Origin: JBGQMW01 sp963769845
GTDB taxonomy: Archaea > Thermoproteota > Bathyarchaeia > Bathyarchaeales > Bathycorpusculaceae
Direction of reading: 5' to 3'
Assembly (NCBI GenBank): GCA_963769845.1
Contig: CAVYNL010000018.1
Span: forward strand, 1-64,000
Length of the DNA stretch: 64,000 nucleotides
How positions within the stretch are numbered: position 1 is the first letter of the stretch; each line of letters starts with the position of its first letter. Both the position numbers and the translations under genes were made by a program. The notes beneath the pieces were generated by a model. It ran no database searches and was not told the DNA's origin. It saw only the letters and a program-made list of their open reading frames with translations. Positions 26,542 to 34,830 of this stretch are shown here, piece by piece.

Positions 26542-26898
26542 ATGTCGGTTGGTTCGAAGCTTGGGCTGGAAGGAAAAGGCATGCTTGCAGCGTCTGTCTT
26601 CTATGCTGTTGTTGGGGCAGCTTTTCTGGCGTGGATGTTTTTGGCAAGTTTTCCGGTTCATCTTGGAATCATCGCTGTGTTCAGTCTGGTTACGGCTTAT
26701 GCCTTGTTAAGGAAGAGAGGCTGGGCGGTCTGGTTTGTCCTGGTAAGTTTCTTCACAGCGACGACGTTCGCGGCCTTCGTCATCTACGGGTTTGTCACAA
26801 GCAATCTCCTGCTGGGGTTGGTGATGATAGCTTATCTTGTTTTGACGTGGGTGTTTACCGCTTACGTAGCGAATGAGAGGGGCAGTTTGCAGAATTAG
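26542..26898 (+). CDS. Four-helix membrane protein, unknown function
   Basis: 118 residues from ATG 26542, with GGTGAGG a few bases upstream; GTG 26533 is an alternative. About four hydrophobic helices (LAASVFYAVVGAAFLAWMF and later ones) and few charged residues. No family recognised. It shares a 20-bp promoter element with the 45-residue membrane protein at 24409, so the two may be regulated together. It ends 5 bases from the end of the convergent moeA. Confidence 0.72.
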   Translation: MSVGSKLGLEGKGMLAASVFYAVVGAAFLAWMFLASFPVHLGIIAVFSLVTAYALLRKRGWAVWFVLVSFFTATTFAAFVIYGFVTSNLLLGLVMIAYLVLTWVFTAYVANERGSLQN

Positions 26899-26903
26899 GT
26901 TTT

Positions 26904-28136
26904 CTATCTGAATTTGTGCACGATGCATTGTTCGTCTTTTTCTATGAATTGGGTGTTTTCGGGGATTTCGATGTAGCCGTCGGCTTTTGCTAGGGTTGTT
27001 ATTGCTCCTGATTGTGAGGTAGGTAGGGGTTCTGCTGTTTGTTGGCCTGTTTCGTTACGTTTGAGCGTGACCATTATGTAGGTTCTTCTGCCCTTTGCTG
27101 GGAATAACCTCGTTGTTGTGTACGCCTTTGTTTGCTTTGGTTGTTGAGGTTCTTTGCCGGCTAGCTGCTGGATCAGGGGGCGTGCCAGAAGATGCAGAAC
27201 AAGGAGCGCGCTGGCTGGGTGGCCTGGAAGGGAAAAGATGGGCTTCCCGAAGATAGAGGCGATCGTGGTTGGCTTGCCCGGCCTGATTGAGATTCCGCTG
27301 ACTATTACTCCGGGTTTTCCGAGCGTGCTGACCGCGCTGGGCATGACGTCTCTCGGGCCTACTGAGACCCCGCCTGATGTTATGACCATGTCTGCTTGGG
27401 TTAGTGCGTGCGTCAGCGCCTTTTGGAGCTGTTGTAGGTTGTCTTGAACGACGCCCAGGTAGAGTGGGCTTCCTCCGGCTTCCGTGACGGCTGAGCTTAG
27501 AGCGTAGGCGTTTATGTCGTAGATTTTCCCGGGCGTCAGTTTTTTACCCAGCTCGGATATTTCGGGACCTGTCGAGAGGACAGCTACTCTGGGGAGTTTG
27601 TAGACTTTGATTGTAGGTTTGCCGATGGCGGCTATCATGCCGATTTCTCTAGAACCGAGCGGTTGACAGGTCTTGAGGATCTGTTGCCCTTTCTTGATGT
27701 CGGAGGAGGCTTTCATGATATTCTCATCTTTCCCTACTGGAGCGAATATGCGTATTGCGTCGTCAGTGCGTTCTGTGTGTTCCGTCATGACGACTGCGTC
27801 TGCGCCGGGTGGTGTTGGGGCGCCTGTGGCGATTTCTGCCGCTTTTCCTTTGGTGACTTTCACGTGTGGGAGTTCGCCGATGTTTATTGTCCCTACCAGT
27901 TTTAGCTGGATTGGTCGGTTTTCTTCTGCTCCGAAGGTGTCTTCTGCTCTGACGGCATAGCCGTCGACTGTTGACCGGTCGAACGGTGGAATGTTTAAAT
28001 GAGAAACTATGTTTTCCGCGAGGATGCGTCCTGTCGCTTGTAACAACGACACTTGCTCGGTGCCTACGGGTTTGGGTTTGAAGTGTTGCTGGATGGTTGT
28101 CTTGGCTTCTTCAATGGTGAGGAGTTTTCTGAACAT
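26904..28136 (-). CDS. moeA: Molybdopterin molybdenumtransferase MoeA, copy 2
   Basis: 410 residues with all MoeA domains: the N-terminal linker domain, DRSTVDGYAVRAEDT, the TSGGVSVGPRDVMP and LPGHPASALLVL motifs of the MogA-like domain, and a C-terminal beta domain. MoeA inserts molybdate or tungstate into adenylylated molybdopterin. It starts 4 bases after the other moeA, so they are one operon. Archaea often carry two MoeA proteins, which may differ for Mo and W; which one this is cannot be told. Confidence 0.93.
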   Translation of the reverse strand: MFRKLLTIEEAKTTIQQHFKPKPVGTEQVSLLQATGRILAENIVSHLNIPPFDRSTVDGYAVRAEDTFGAEENRPIQLKLVGTINIGELPHVKVTKGKAAEIATGAPTPPGADAVVMTEHTERTDDAIRIFAPVGKDENIMKASSDIKKGQQILKTCQPLGSREIGMIAAIGKPTIKVYKLPRVAVLSTGPEISELGKKLTPGKIYDINAYALSSAVTEAGGSPLYLGVVQDNLQQLQKALTHALTQADMVITSGGVSVGPRDVMPSAVSTLGKPGVIVSGISIRPGKPTTIASIFGKPIFSLPGHPASALLVLHLLARPLIQQLAGKEPQQPKQTKAYTTTRLFPAKGRRTYIMVTLKRNETGQQTAEPLPTSQSGAITTLAKADGYIEIPENTQFIEKDEQCIVHKFR

Positions 28137-28140
28137 ACTG

Positions 28141-29376
28141 TCACTCGCTTATAGTGTCGAAGACTTGGACTTGGACAATTTCGCCTTTTTCTATGCCTTC
28201 GCGGTTTTCTGGAACGATTACGTAGCCGTTGCTTCTGGTCAGTGTTGAGAGCATGCTGGAACCTTTAGCGCTTATGGGTTCAGCGTAGAGCTTGCCATTT
28301 TTCATCTGTACGTGGACGCGAACGTAGTTCTTTCTTCCGAGCGTCGTGGCCGTTCGTCGAGTCATCTCAGCTTGGACCGTTGGTCGGGGTTCTGCATGTT
28401 TCAAGCCTTGCAGTTTTGCGAGGAGCGGTCTGGCGAAGACTTCGAAGCCTATGATTGCGGCCACGGGGTTTCCTGGGAGTATTATCAGGGGCTTTTGGTT
28501 TATGGCAGCCAGTGCTGTGGGCATGCCCGGGCGCATAGCGATGCCGTGTATGATTATGCCTGGCTTACCTAGGTTGTTGACTGCTTCGGGGACAAGGTCT
28601 GCGCCGCCCACGCTTGTGCCTCCCGAGGTCAGTGTGAGGTCAGCCTTTTCAAGCGCGATTCTGAGGCGGCCTGTTATGTCGTTGATGTCGTCTTCGGCTA
28701 TGCCGAGGTCTAATGGTTCTGCTCCGTTTTCTTGGCACAGTGCTGAGAGGACGAGTTTGTTGGTTTCATAGATTTGGTTTTCCTGAAGTCTAGTGCCTAG
28801 TACTGCTAGTTCGTTTCCTGTGGCAATGATAGCGACCCGGGGTTTTTCGTGTACTTTTAGGTGGGTTTCGCCTAGGGCGGCTATGAGTCCGAGGTGATGC
28901 GGCTTGAGCCGGGTTCCTGCTTGGATGGCCGTTTGACCTTTCTGGATGTCTTCTCCTCGTTTGGAGACGTTTTGTCCAGGTGTGAGCGAAGTCCAGACTT
29001 CGAGTTCGGCCTTGGTTGTTTCTGTGTCTTCGAGCATGACGACGGCGTCAGCGTTTTCAGGCAATGGGTTTCCAGTCCAAACTTGTTTAGCCTGGTTCTG
29101 TGTGAGCCTGTCTTCTTTTGTGAACTGGAACAAGTGCGGTTTGTATTGCGTAGCGTCGAAGGTGTCTTCTGCTCTGACGGCGTACCCGTCCATTGCGGCT
29201 CGGTCGAAGCGTGGGAGGTCTGTTCTTGCCATGATGTCTTCGGCTAGGACGCGGTTGAGTGCGTCTGCTGTACGGACGGTGGTCTTAGGTGTGGGTTGGA
29301 TGTTGAGGTTGTTGAGGAAGGCTTGCAGCGCCTCTTCAATCGGAGTGAGTTTTTGGAAGCCCTTCAGTCTTACCAA
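28141..29376 (-). CDS. moeA: Molybdopterin molybdenumtransferase MoeA, copy 1
   Basis: 411 residues from TTG 29376. It has DRAAMDGYAVRAEDT, TSGGTSVGGADLVP and LPGNPVAAIIGF, the MoeA signatures. It is clearly paralogous to the next gene, and the difference GHPAS versus GNPVA sits in the metal- and AMP-binding loop. It leads the two-gene moeA operon. The only candidate client in the window is the small molybdopterin-domain protein at 62373. Confidence 0.93.
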   Translation of the reverse strand: MVRLKGFQKLTPIEEALQAFLNNLNIQPTPKTTVRTADALNRVLAEDIMARTDLPRFDRAAMDGYAVRAEDTFDATQYKPHLFQFTKEDRLTQNQAKQVWTGNPLPENADAVVMLEDTETTKAELEVWTSLTPGQNVSKRGEDIQKGQTAIQAGTRLKPHHLGLIAALGETHLKVHEKPRVAIIATGNELAVLGTRLQENQIYETNKLVLSALCQENGAEPLDLGIAEDDINDITGRLRIALEKADLTLTSGGTSVGGADLVPEAVNNLGKPGIIIHGIAMRPGMPTALAAINQKPLIILPGNPVAAIIGFEVFARPLLAKLQGLKHAEPRPTVQAEMTRRTATTLGRKNYVRVHVQMKNGKLYAEPISAKGSSMLSTLTRSNGYVIVPENREGIEKGEIVQVQVFDTISE

Positions 29377-29421
29377 AATTAGTTCCCAACTAGAATGGGT
29401 TGGCGGCGGGGACAGAAAAAG

Positions 29422-30300
29422 CTATCGGGGTTCGGGCTTTTGTTTTATTTCTTCTCTGAGGGTGTTGCGCATTTTTATGGCGTCTATTTCGATGAGGGGG
29501 CTTTCGCTTATGATGACGGGTTTGAGGTTCTGTTCGATGATGATTTTTGCGAGGGGTCGGAAGTCTGGGCCGTAGGTTTTTTCGTCGAGTGTGTGGTGGC
29601 GTTTTTCACCTTTTGTTGTGTATTCGATCTTTGTGAAGTGGCAGTGGAGGTTTTTGGCGGCTTCTGTTCCGAGACGGTTTTCGATTTGGGTGATAATGGT
29701 GAGGTAGTCGTCTGTTGTTTTTAGCTTGCCGTTTTCTCGTGCGTGGATGTGGGACCAGTCGATGACGGGCTGGGTTTGAGGGAGGGTTTCGCAGATGTCG
29801 AGAACTTCGTTCAGGGTTCCGAGTTGTTGGGTTCTTCCCATTGTTTCGGGGCCGAGTTTGACGTTTTTGATGCCTTGGTTGTTGAGGGTTTCTTGTACTT
29901 CTTTTAGTGTTTGCAGGCAGGTGTTGTAGGCTTCTTTGTGGGTTCTGTTTGCGTAGAATCCAGGGTGGAAGACGACCGTGTGGGCCTGCATCCATTCGGC
30001 TGCGGTGACGCAGGCGATGAGGCGTTGTTTGCTGGCTTCTCTGATCGTTTTGTTTCCTGCGAGGTTGATATAGTAGGAGGCGTGGAGGCTGAGCCACACG
30101 TCGTGTTGCTTGGCTTCTTGATTCAGGGTTTGAGCGTCTTGTTGTTTCATTTGGGGGGTTTTGCCCCAGCGTACGGCTTCATACTCAAGTGCGTCGAGTC
30201 CTATTTCGTGTAGAAGTTGGGGGACTTCGGCTAGTGTGGCTTTTAGAAGGTGGAATGTTGGTGGAACCCCGGCCGGACCGAACCTTGGGCGGTCTGCCAT
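29422..30300 (-). CDS. Endonuclease IV-like AP endonuclease (TIM barrel)
   Basis: 292 residues. Metal-ligand motifs of the Nfo family appear in order: SLHASYYI, VVFHPGFY, LGPETMG, VIDWSHIHA, HCHFTKIEY and ISESPL. These bind three metal ions used to cut DNA 5' to abasic sites. The order and spacing match endonuclease IV, though the general xylose-isomerase-like barrel is also used by other enzymes. It starts at ATG 30300, 14 bases after the preceding membrane-protein gene, likely co-transcribed. Confidence 0.85.
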   Translation of the reverse strand: MADRPRFGPAGVPPTFHLLKATLAEVPQLLHEIGLDALEYEAVRWGKTPQMKQQDAQTLNQEAKQHDVWLSLHASYYINLAGNKTIREASKQRLIACVTAAEWMQAHTVVFHPGFYANRTHKEAYNTCLQTLKEVQETLNNQGIKNVKLGPETMGRTQQLGTLNEVLDICETLPQTQPVIDWSHIHARENGKLKTTDDYLTIITQIENRLGTEAAKNLHCHFTKIEYTTKGEKRHHTLDEKTYGPDFRPLAKIIIEQNLKPVIISESPLIEIDAIKMRNTLREEIKQKPEPR

Positions 30301-30314
30301 CGGGGGTCATCTGG

Positions 30315-31109
30315 CTATTTGCGTCTGTACCGGAGGGGTTTGCGGGTGTATCTGGCGTAGAAGATTACGGCGAGGACGGTTATCCATGCCGCGATGTTTT
30401 GGATTGCGAGGTATTTGCCAGCTGGGTCGATTGTTGCGATGGGTGTGAGGCCGTTTCCGAGTGCGGTGCCCGCTCCTCTGATGCCGGGGGATAGGATGCG
30501 GATTCCGTTGTTTATTGCCGCAGCTATTCCGCCGAGTGGACCTGTTGCTTGGTTGAAGCCTTGGATTGCGTTGTTGACTGATGATACAAAGTTTGTCAGG
30601 CTGAGGTTGTTTTGGTAACCGCTTGCGATTGTGCTGTAGATGAGTTGTGGGTACGCGAGGACCGTGGCTGTGAGCGTGAAGAGGAGGAATAAGAGTGTGA
30701 TGATGATTGCGGTTTTGATGGGGTTTTTGGCTTGGCGGATTCTTTGCCATACGGTTTGTTTGGGTTTTTGTTCTGTTTTTGCCGTTGGGGCTTTGGGGTG
30801 TTTTTGGAGTTTGGGTGCTGCTCTTTGTCCCAAGGGTCTTATTGCGAGTCTTTTGGTGAGGTAGGTCCAGCTGGCGACGAGGGTTATGATTACGATTATG
30901 GGTATGATGTGGAAGAGTGGACTGATGGTTATGGTTGTTGGCCATGTGAGTGTGATGAGTGCTGGGTCGGTTGTCCCGAGGCTTATGGCGTAGAGGATGA
31001 TGAGGTATTCGATGAGGATGGCTAGGAGGGTGAAGAGGGTTATGGCTAGGAGGCCTTTGCTTGTTGCCCAGCGGAATGGCGTTCTTTTTTGTGTGGGTTG
31101 GGTTGCCAT
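30315..31109 (-). CDS. Membrane protein of unknown function
   Basis: 264 residues with about five hydrophobic helices (near 18-45, 58-85, 135-160 and 235-255), a basic cytoplasmic loop rich in K, P and T around residue 100-125, and a glycine-rich stretch near 190-225 (GPLGGIAAAINNGIRI). No family is recognised. It is followed by the AP endonuclease gene. Confidence 0.75.
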   Translation of the reverse strand: MATQPTQKRTPFRWATSKGLLAITLFTLLAILIEYLIILYAISLGTTDPALITLTWPTTITISPLFHIIPIIVIITLVASWTYLTKRLAIRPLGQRAAPKLQKHPKAPTAKTEQKPKQTVWQRIRQAKNPIKTAIIITLLFLLFTLTATVLAYPQLIYSTIASGYQNNLSLTNFVSSVNNAIQGFNQATGPLGGIAAAINNGIRILSPGIRGAGTALGNGLTPIATIDPAGKYLAIQNIAAWITVLAVIFYARYTRKPLRYRRK

Positions 31110-31441
31110 AGTGTTTTCACCAGATGGTTTTGTTTTGTTGGCAAGTTTGATGTTTGTTGAATTATGCTTGTTCTTGTTAAAAAATGTACTGTTGGACGCC
31201 CGTGGTCGTACCAGTCGGTTATTCGGGGTATGTTAGGGTTTTCTGTCGCCTGTGCTCTCAAACGACGCCTCAAAAAATGTTTTCTTTTCACCAGTCAATT
31301 TTTGGCTTTTGTTGCTTCAATCTGTCTGTGTTTCTGGGTGATTTGTTGGGTGCTTTTTTGATTCTGGGTTTTCACTACGCATCTCGGGGCTGTTCTGGTT
31401 GTTTTTTTGGGATTTCATTGGGAAGGCATGGTGGAGTGTTG
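31110..31441. other. 332-base gap without a supported gene
   Basis: The stretch is T-rich on the plus strand and separates two leftward genes. A leftward open frame (start at 31291) overlaps the next gene and has no ribosome site or recognisable protein. No tRNA cloverleaf could be formed from the GC-rich patch near 31196-31232. It probably holds the promoter of the gene at 31109. Confidence 0.4.
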
Positions 31442-32683
31442 TCATTTGTTGTTTTTTCGTTTGAGTATGATTATGCCTGTGGTGGCGATGATTGAGGTTG
31501 TTAGGATCACGACGACTGCCATGACGATGTATGCTGGCGTTAGTTGTTGGAAGGTTTTTGCGACATCGGGGTATTTTGTCAGGTCCGTGTATTGCAGTGG
31601 CAGGGTTGCGAGGACGGCGGCGGCTAGGCCTCTTGTCAGGAGGATGCTCATTGTTGTTCGTTCTTCGGCCAGTTTGCTCCGTACTGTCGCTAGGCGGACG
31701 GCGCCGAATCTTATGATGAGCAGTGTGAATGAGAGTAGTGTGCCCGCGATGATTATTGTGATGTTTGTGGTTGTTACGATTAGGCCTAGGTAGACGAAGA
31801 AGAATGTTCTCAGGAGGAAGGCCATTTCAGATTCGAACCTTTTGAGTCCGGCGTCGACTACTTGGCTTGCGGGTTTTTTTGTTCGGAGTATGCTGTAGAT
31901 TTCTTTTTCGTTGCCTAGGATGATGCCGAAAAGTAGTGAGCACAATGCGCCGCTTCCTCCTAGGAATTCTGAGAGGGCGTAGGCTAGGAGTACGACTCCC
32001 AAGGTGAGCATGTATGAGTAGGCTGTGTTTGCGACGCGTTTCAGTATGCTTAGCCATCCGATGCCGATGAGGGCTCCTAGAACGGCGCCGATCGAAAACC
32101 TGCCTGCTACGGATTTGGCGACGGTTGGAATGTCAACGGCTCCTTTGAGCAAGATTATCTCGATGATTGCCAGGGTGATGACGATGCAAAGGATGTCGTT
32201 GATGACGGATTCCAAGCTGAGAAGCGTTGAACCCTTTTCATTGATCTTCGTCTTTGATGCCAGGGAGATTACGATTGTGCTGCTGCTGCCTCCGAGTATT
32301 GTGCCGAAGAGGATTGAGTAGAGGGGTGAGACGCCGGGGATTACGATGAAAGCCATTAGCAGGCTGGTTACTGTGGCGCTCGCGATGAAACCTGTTACCG
32401 CGAGGATTACGGCTCGGGGGCTTTCTGAGAAGACCCTGTAGATGTTCATGGCCATTCCGCCGTCGAACAGTATGAAGACCAGAGCCAGAGCGGCCAGGTA
32501 GGGGGCAAAACTCGTCAAGGAATTGCCATCGACGAGTCCCGTTACTGGTCCGATGAGCAGGCCTAGGATTATGAGGAACAGCATGTCGGGGATGCCTGTT
32601 CGTTTGAACAGGTAGTTGCCCAAGAAGCCTATGACGATTATTCCGCCTGCAAGGATTAGGGCGAATGTTACTGGGTCGTACAA
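31442..32683 (-). CDS. Cation/proton antiporter (CPA2 type)
   Basis: 413 residues, about 12-13 membrane helices, beginning with GNYLFKRTGIPDMLFLIILGLLIGP broken over two helices as in KefB/NhaP-like antiporters. FDGGMAMN and GTILGGSSSTIV are family signatures. It ends at the membrane domain, without a TrkA-N regulatory part. It would exchange Na+ or K+ for protons. The start is TTG 32683. Confidence 0.9.
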   Translation of the reverse strand: MYDPVTFALILAGGIIVIGFLGNYLFKRTGIPDMLFLIILGLLIGPVTGLVDGNSLTSFAPYLAALALVFILFDGGMAMNIYRVFSESPRAVILAVTGFIASATVTSLLMAFIVIPGVSPLYSILFGTILGGSSSTIVISLASKTKINEKGSTLLSLESVINDILCIVITLAIIEIILLKGAVDIPTVAKSVAGRFSIGAVLGALIGIGWLSILKRVANTAYSYMLTLGVVLLAYALSEFLGGSGALCSLLFGIILGNEKEIYSILRTKKPASQVVDAGLKRFESEMAFLLRTFFFVYLGLIVTTTNITIIIAGTLLSFTLLIIRFGAVRLATVRSKLAEERTTMSILLTRGLAAAVLATLPLQYTDLTKYPDVAKTFQQLTPAYIVMAVVVILTTSIIATTGIIILKRKNNK

Positions 32684-32791
32684 ACTAGAGCACTGTTTCT
32701 AGTTGTGTGCCGTACATGATTTAAGACTTTTTTTAATGGGATACATCACGGGGCGGACGCGACGGCACAGTTTCCGGAGCTATGTAGGTCG

Positions 32792-33484
32792 TTACCAGAT
32801 CTCGTCGACCTTCAGATGGGCGAGAAAGCCTGTTATGCCGCAGAGCGGGAAAAAAAGCATCCTGGTCACATCTTTGATCTGGACTGGGAATGCTGCAAAT
32901 GCAAGAAAGCCTACTATGAAGAGAAATGTTCCGTACACGGCCAGTGACGTGAAGTTGTGGTACGTTTCCTCCGTTCTCCAATTCAGTCTAATTTCAGAGA
33001 ACAGAAGCCAAACCAGCAAAGGAGCAAACAAGAGAAGGGCGTATTTTTTGTACCAAGGCAGGTCCGTCGTGTCTGCTTCGGATTTTTTCTTTCTGTGGAT
33101 GGAGGGTAGGTCTGGTAGGAAGTTGCTGTAGAAGTAGATGGCGATGCTCCAGAGCATTGGGCCGAGGGCGTTGTCTGCGAAGACGAGGCGTTGTCCGAAC
33201 ACGTAGAGAAGACTCAGGGGGAGGATAAGCCAGATGAACACTTTGACCGACTGGCCGACGTGTTCTGAGGTTTCTTCTTTCATGCGCCATACTGGGAACT
33301 TGGATTTGATTTTTCTGTTAATGTTTTTGAAGGAGTACAGAACAAAACCGTACAGGGCGTCGCGTAGTCCTTTCAGACCGTCGTGAATTGTCTTGAAGAG
33401 TCTTCTTGCCCTGGATTTTGCCGCGGTTGACCACCTGGCAATTGCATTTAGATAGTTTACAGGTTTTCTTAACTGTTTGGACAT
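32792..33484 (-). CDS. Membrane protein, YdjM/DUF457-like
   Basis: About 230 residues from ATG 33484. A longer reading to 33658 would overlap the zinc protein at 33549 in another frame, so it is not used. A basic N-terminal third precedes about five hydrophobic helices. The FLPDLPSI motif and a late GFLAHLKVDE resemble the PDxD/HLxxD pattern of DUF457 membrane proteins, which are proposed metal-dependent hydrolases. No strong ribosome site is seen, so the start is uncertain. Confidence 0.65.
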   Translation of the reverse strand: MSKQLRKPVNYLNAIARWSTAAKSRARRLFKTIHDGLKGLRDALYGFVLYSFKNINRKIKSKFPVWRMKEETSEHVGQSVKVFIWLILPLSLLYVFGQRLVFADNALGPMLWSIAIYFYSNFLPDLPSIHRKKKSEADTTDLPWYKKYALLLFAPLLVWLLFSEIRLNWRTEETYHNFTSLAVYGTFLFIVGFLAFAAFPVQIKDVTRMLFFPLCGITGFLAHLKVDEIW

Positions 33485-33548
33485 TGCAGTGGTGCTTTTT
33501 TTGTCGATGGCAGATGCTTTGAACGTGCAAGGGAAATAGCCCTCGTGG

Positions 33549-33722
33549 TCATAGGGCATGTTGCTGTGTGAGAGGGAATTCGTTTCTGCATTTTGGGCAT
33601 TTTGCAGCTTTGCATTGTATGTTGTTCGGGCAGCCAGCGCATGCGAAGGCTCTTCCATAGATTATGTCGAATTTGAAGCCGCATTTTGGGCATTGTACGA
33701 TGTGTTTGTTTAGGCTGCTCAT
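33549..33722 (-). CDS. Small zinc-finger protein
   Basis: A 57-residue protein from ATG 33722. It has CPKCG (11-15), CAGC (28-31), C37 and CPKC (42-45), a pattern for two zinc sites, with GFKFDIIYGRAFACAGC between. The seven cysteines in 57 residues and the coherent motif spacing support a real gene. It is upstream of, and overlaps by reading only with, the membrane protein at 33484. Function unknown. Confidence 0.72.
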   Translation of the reverse strand: MSSLNKHIVQCPKCGFKFDIIYGRAFACAGCPNNIQCKAAKCPKCRNEFPLTQQHAL

Positions 33723-33843
33723 GTATGGTGTCTAGGTATTGCGGGCTGGCAAAATTTTAAAAACCTTTCTGGTAATGTTTAAGCGTTACGCGGTTGATAG
33801 TGTTCAGCTATTGGTATGGTTGTATGGTTCGTTTGGGTGTGGG

Positions 33844-34827
33844 ATGCTGACGGGCAAGTCGGAGCGGATGGAGCTTTACAACGATAGGAATACGCAGGCG
33901 TTGTTGGGCAAGTTTTTGGGCGGTGAGATCAGTAGGCTTGAGCCCGTTTTTGACCCGAAGGTGGGCTATCGATACCCGGTTGTCGAGGCGATTGTTGGGA
34001 ATGCGGCTAAGGCTGAAGCTTTCTTGGACAAGCTTTCTGATGTGGGAATTCTGGAGAGGCAGTTGTATGATAAGATGCTTATCTGCCCGAAGTGCAGTTC
34101 CGTGAATGTTGCGGTGCATTACTGTTGCCCGTACTGTAAGTCGTTTGACGTTCAGAAGAGCTCGTTGATTGAGCATGTTAAGTGCGGGTACATGGATGTT
34201 GAGGAGAATTTCCTGAAGGACGGGAAGCTGGTTTGTCAGAAGTGCCATGAGGAATTGAAGAAGCTGGATGTTGATTACCGGCGTGCGGGCGTCTGGTGCA
34301 GCTGCAAGGGCTGTGGGAAGAGTTTTGATGTTCCAGACGCGACGCTTTTCTGTCGTGACTGTCGGGGCGATTCTACTTTCGAGGAAGTCATCATCAAGAA
34401 CGCGTATTCTTATGGGATGAGAGAGGAGGTTAGGGAGGAGGCGCAGCTGGGCTGGATACTCGTTGCGCCGATCAAGGAATTTCTGGCGGAGTGGGGGTTT
34501 GATGTTGAAGGCCCAGCGTTCTTGAAGGGGAAGTCTGGCGCTAACCATATGTTCGACATTGTTGCCCGTAACAAGGGCGAGGCGAAAAAAGCGACGGTGA
34601 TCGACGTGGCCACGTCGACTGAGGGCGTCGTGGTTGAGCAGCCGGTTATAGCGTTGTTCGCGAAGATCTTTGATGTCTCGCCAGACAGTGCTTACCTGAT
34701 TGCGATTCCTAAGATGAGCGATAACGGGAAGAAGATGGCTGAGCTATACAATATTCAGATTATCGAGGCTAAGAGCCAGAAAGAAGCAACAAAATCGCTA
34801 AAGGAAAGAATGACGAAGACGAAATGA
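33844..34827 (+). CDS. TackOD1-like zinc protein with nuclease-like C-terminal domain
   Basis: About 327 residues from ATG 33844 (GGGTGTGGG just upstream); ATG 33775 and 33868 are alternatives. The middle has a dense cysteine region: ICPKC, YCCPYC, HVKCGYMD, CQKC, SCKGCGKSFD and CRDC. This matches the TackOD1 output domain found in TACK archaea. The last 110 residues (WILVAPIKEFL, FDIVARNKGE, ATVIDVATS) look like a PD-(D/E)XK or Mrr-like fold, but the catalytic D-ExK is not clearly present. It faces the pilus operon. Function unknown. Confidence 0.75.
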   Translation: MLTGKSERMELYNDRNTQALLGKFLGGEISRLEPVFDPKVGYRYPVVEAIVGNAAKAEAFLDKLSDVGILERQLYDKMLICPKCSSVNVAVHYCCPYCKSFDVQKSSLIEHVKCGYMDVEENFLKDGKLVCQKCHEELKKLDVDYRRAGVWCSCKGCGKSFDVPDATLFCRDCRGDSTFEEVIIKNAYSYGMREEVREEAQLGWILVAPIKEFLAEWGFDVEGPAFLKGKSGANHMFDIVARNKGEAKKATVIDVATSTEGVVVEQPVIALFAKIFDVSPDSAYLIAIPKMSDNGKKMAELYNIQIIEAKSQKEATKSLKERMTKTK

Positions 34828-34830
34828 TCG

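Noticed and set aside
30307..30945. 212-codon frame antisense or shifted within the membrane-protein gene
   Set aside because: Lies in the same DNA as the hydrophobic gene at 30315-31109; composition (Asn, His, Arg, Thr, Pro) is that of a shadow frame.
31190..31260. GC-rich patch that looked like a tRNA
   Set aside because: No acceptor stem, no TTC-type T loop and no anticodon arm could be formed on either strand.
31046..31291. Leftward 81-codon frame overlapping the start of the membrane protein
   Set aside because: No ribosome site, no recognisable motif, and a 64-base overlap with a better gene; it may be a remnant but this is not supported.
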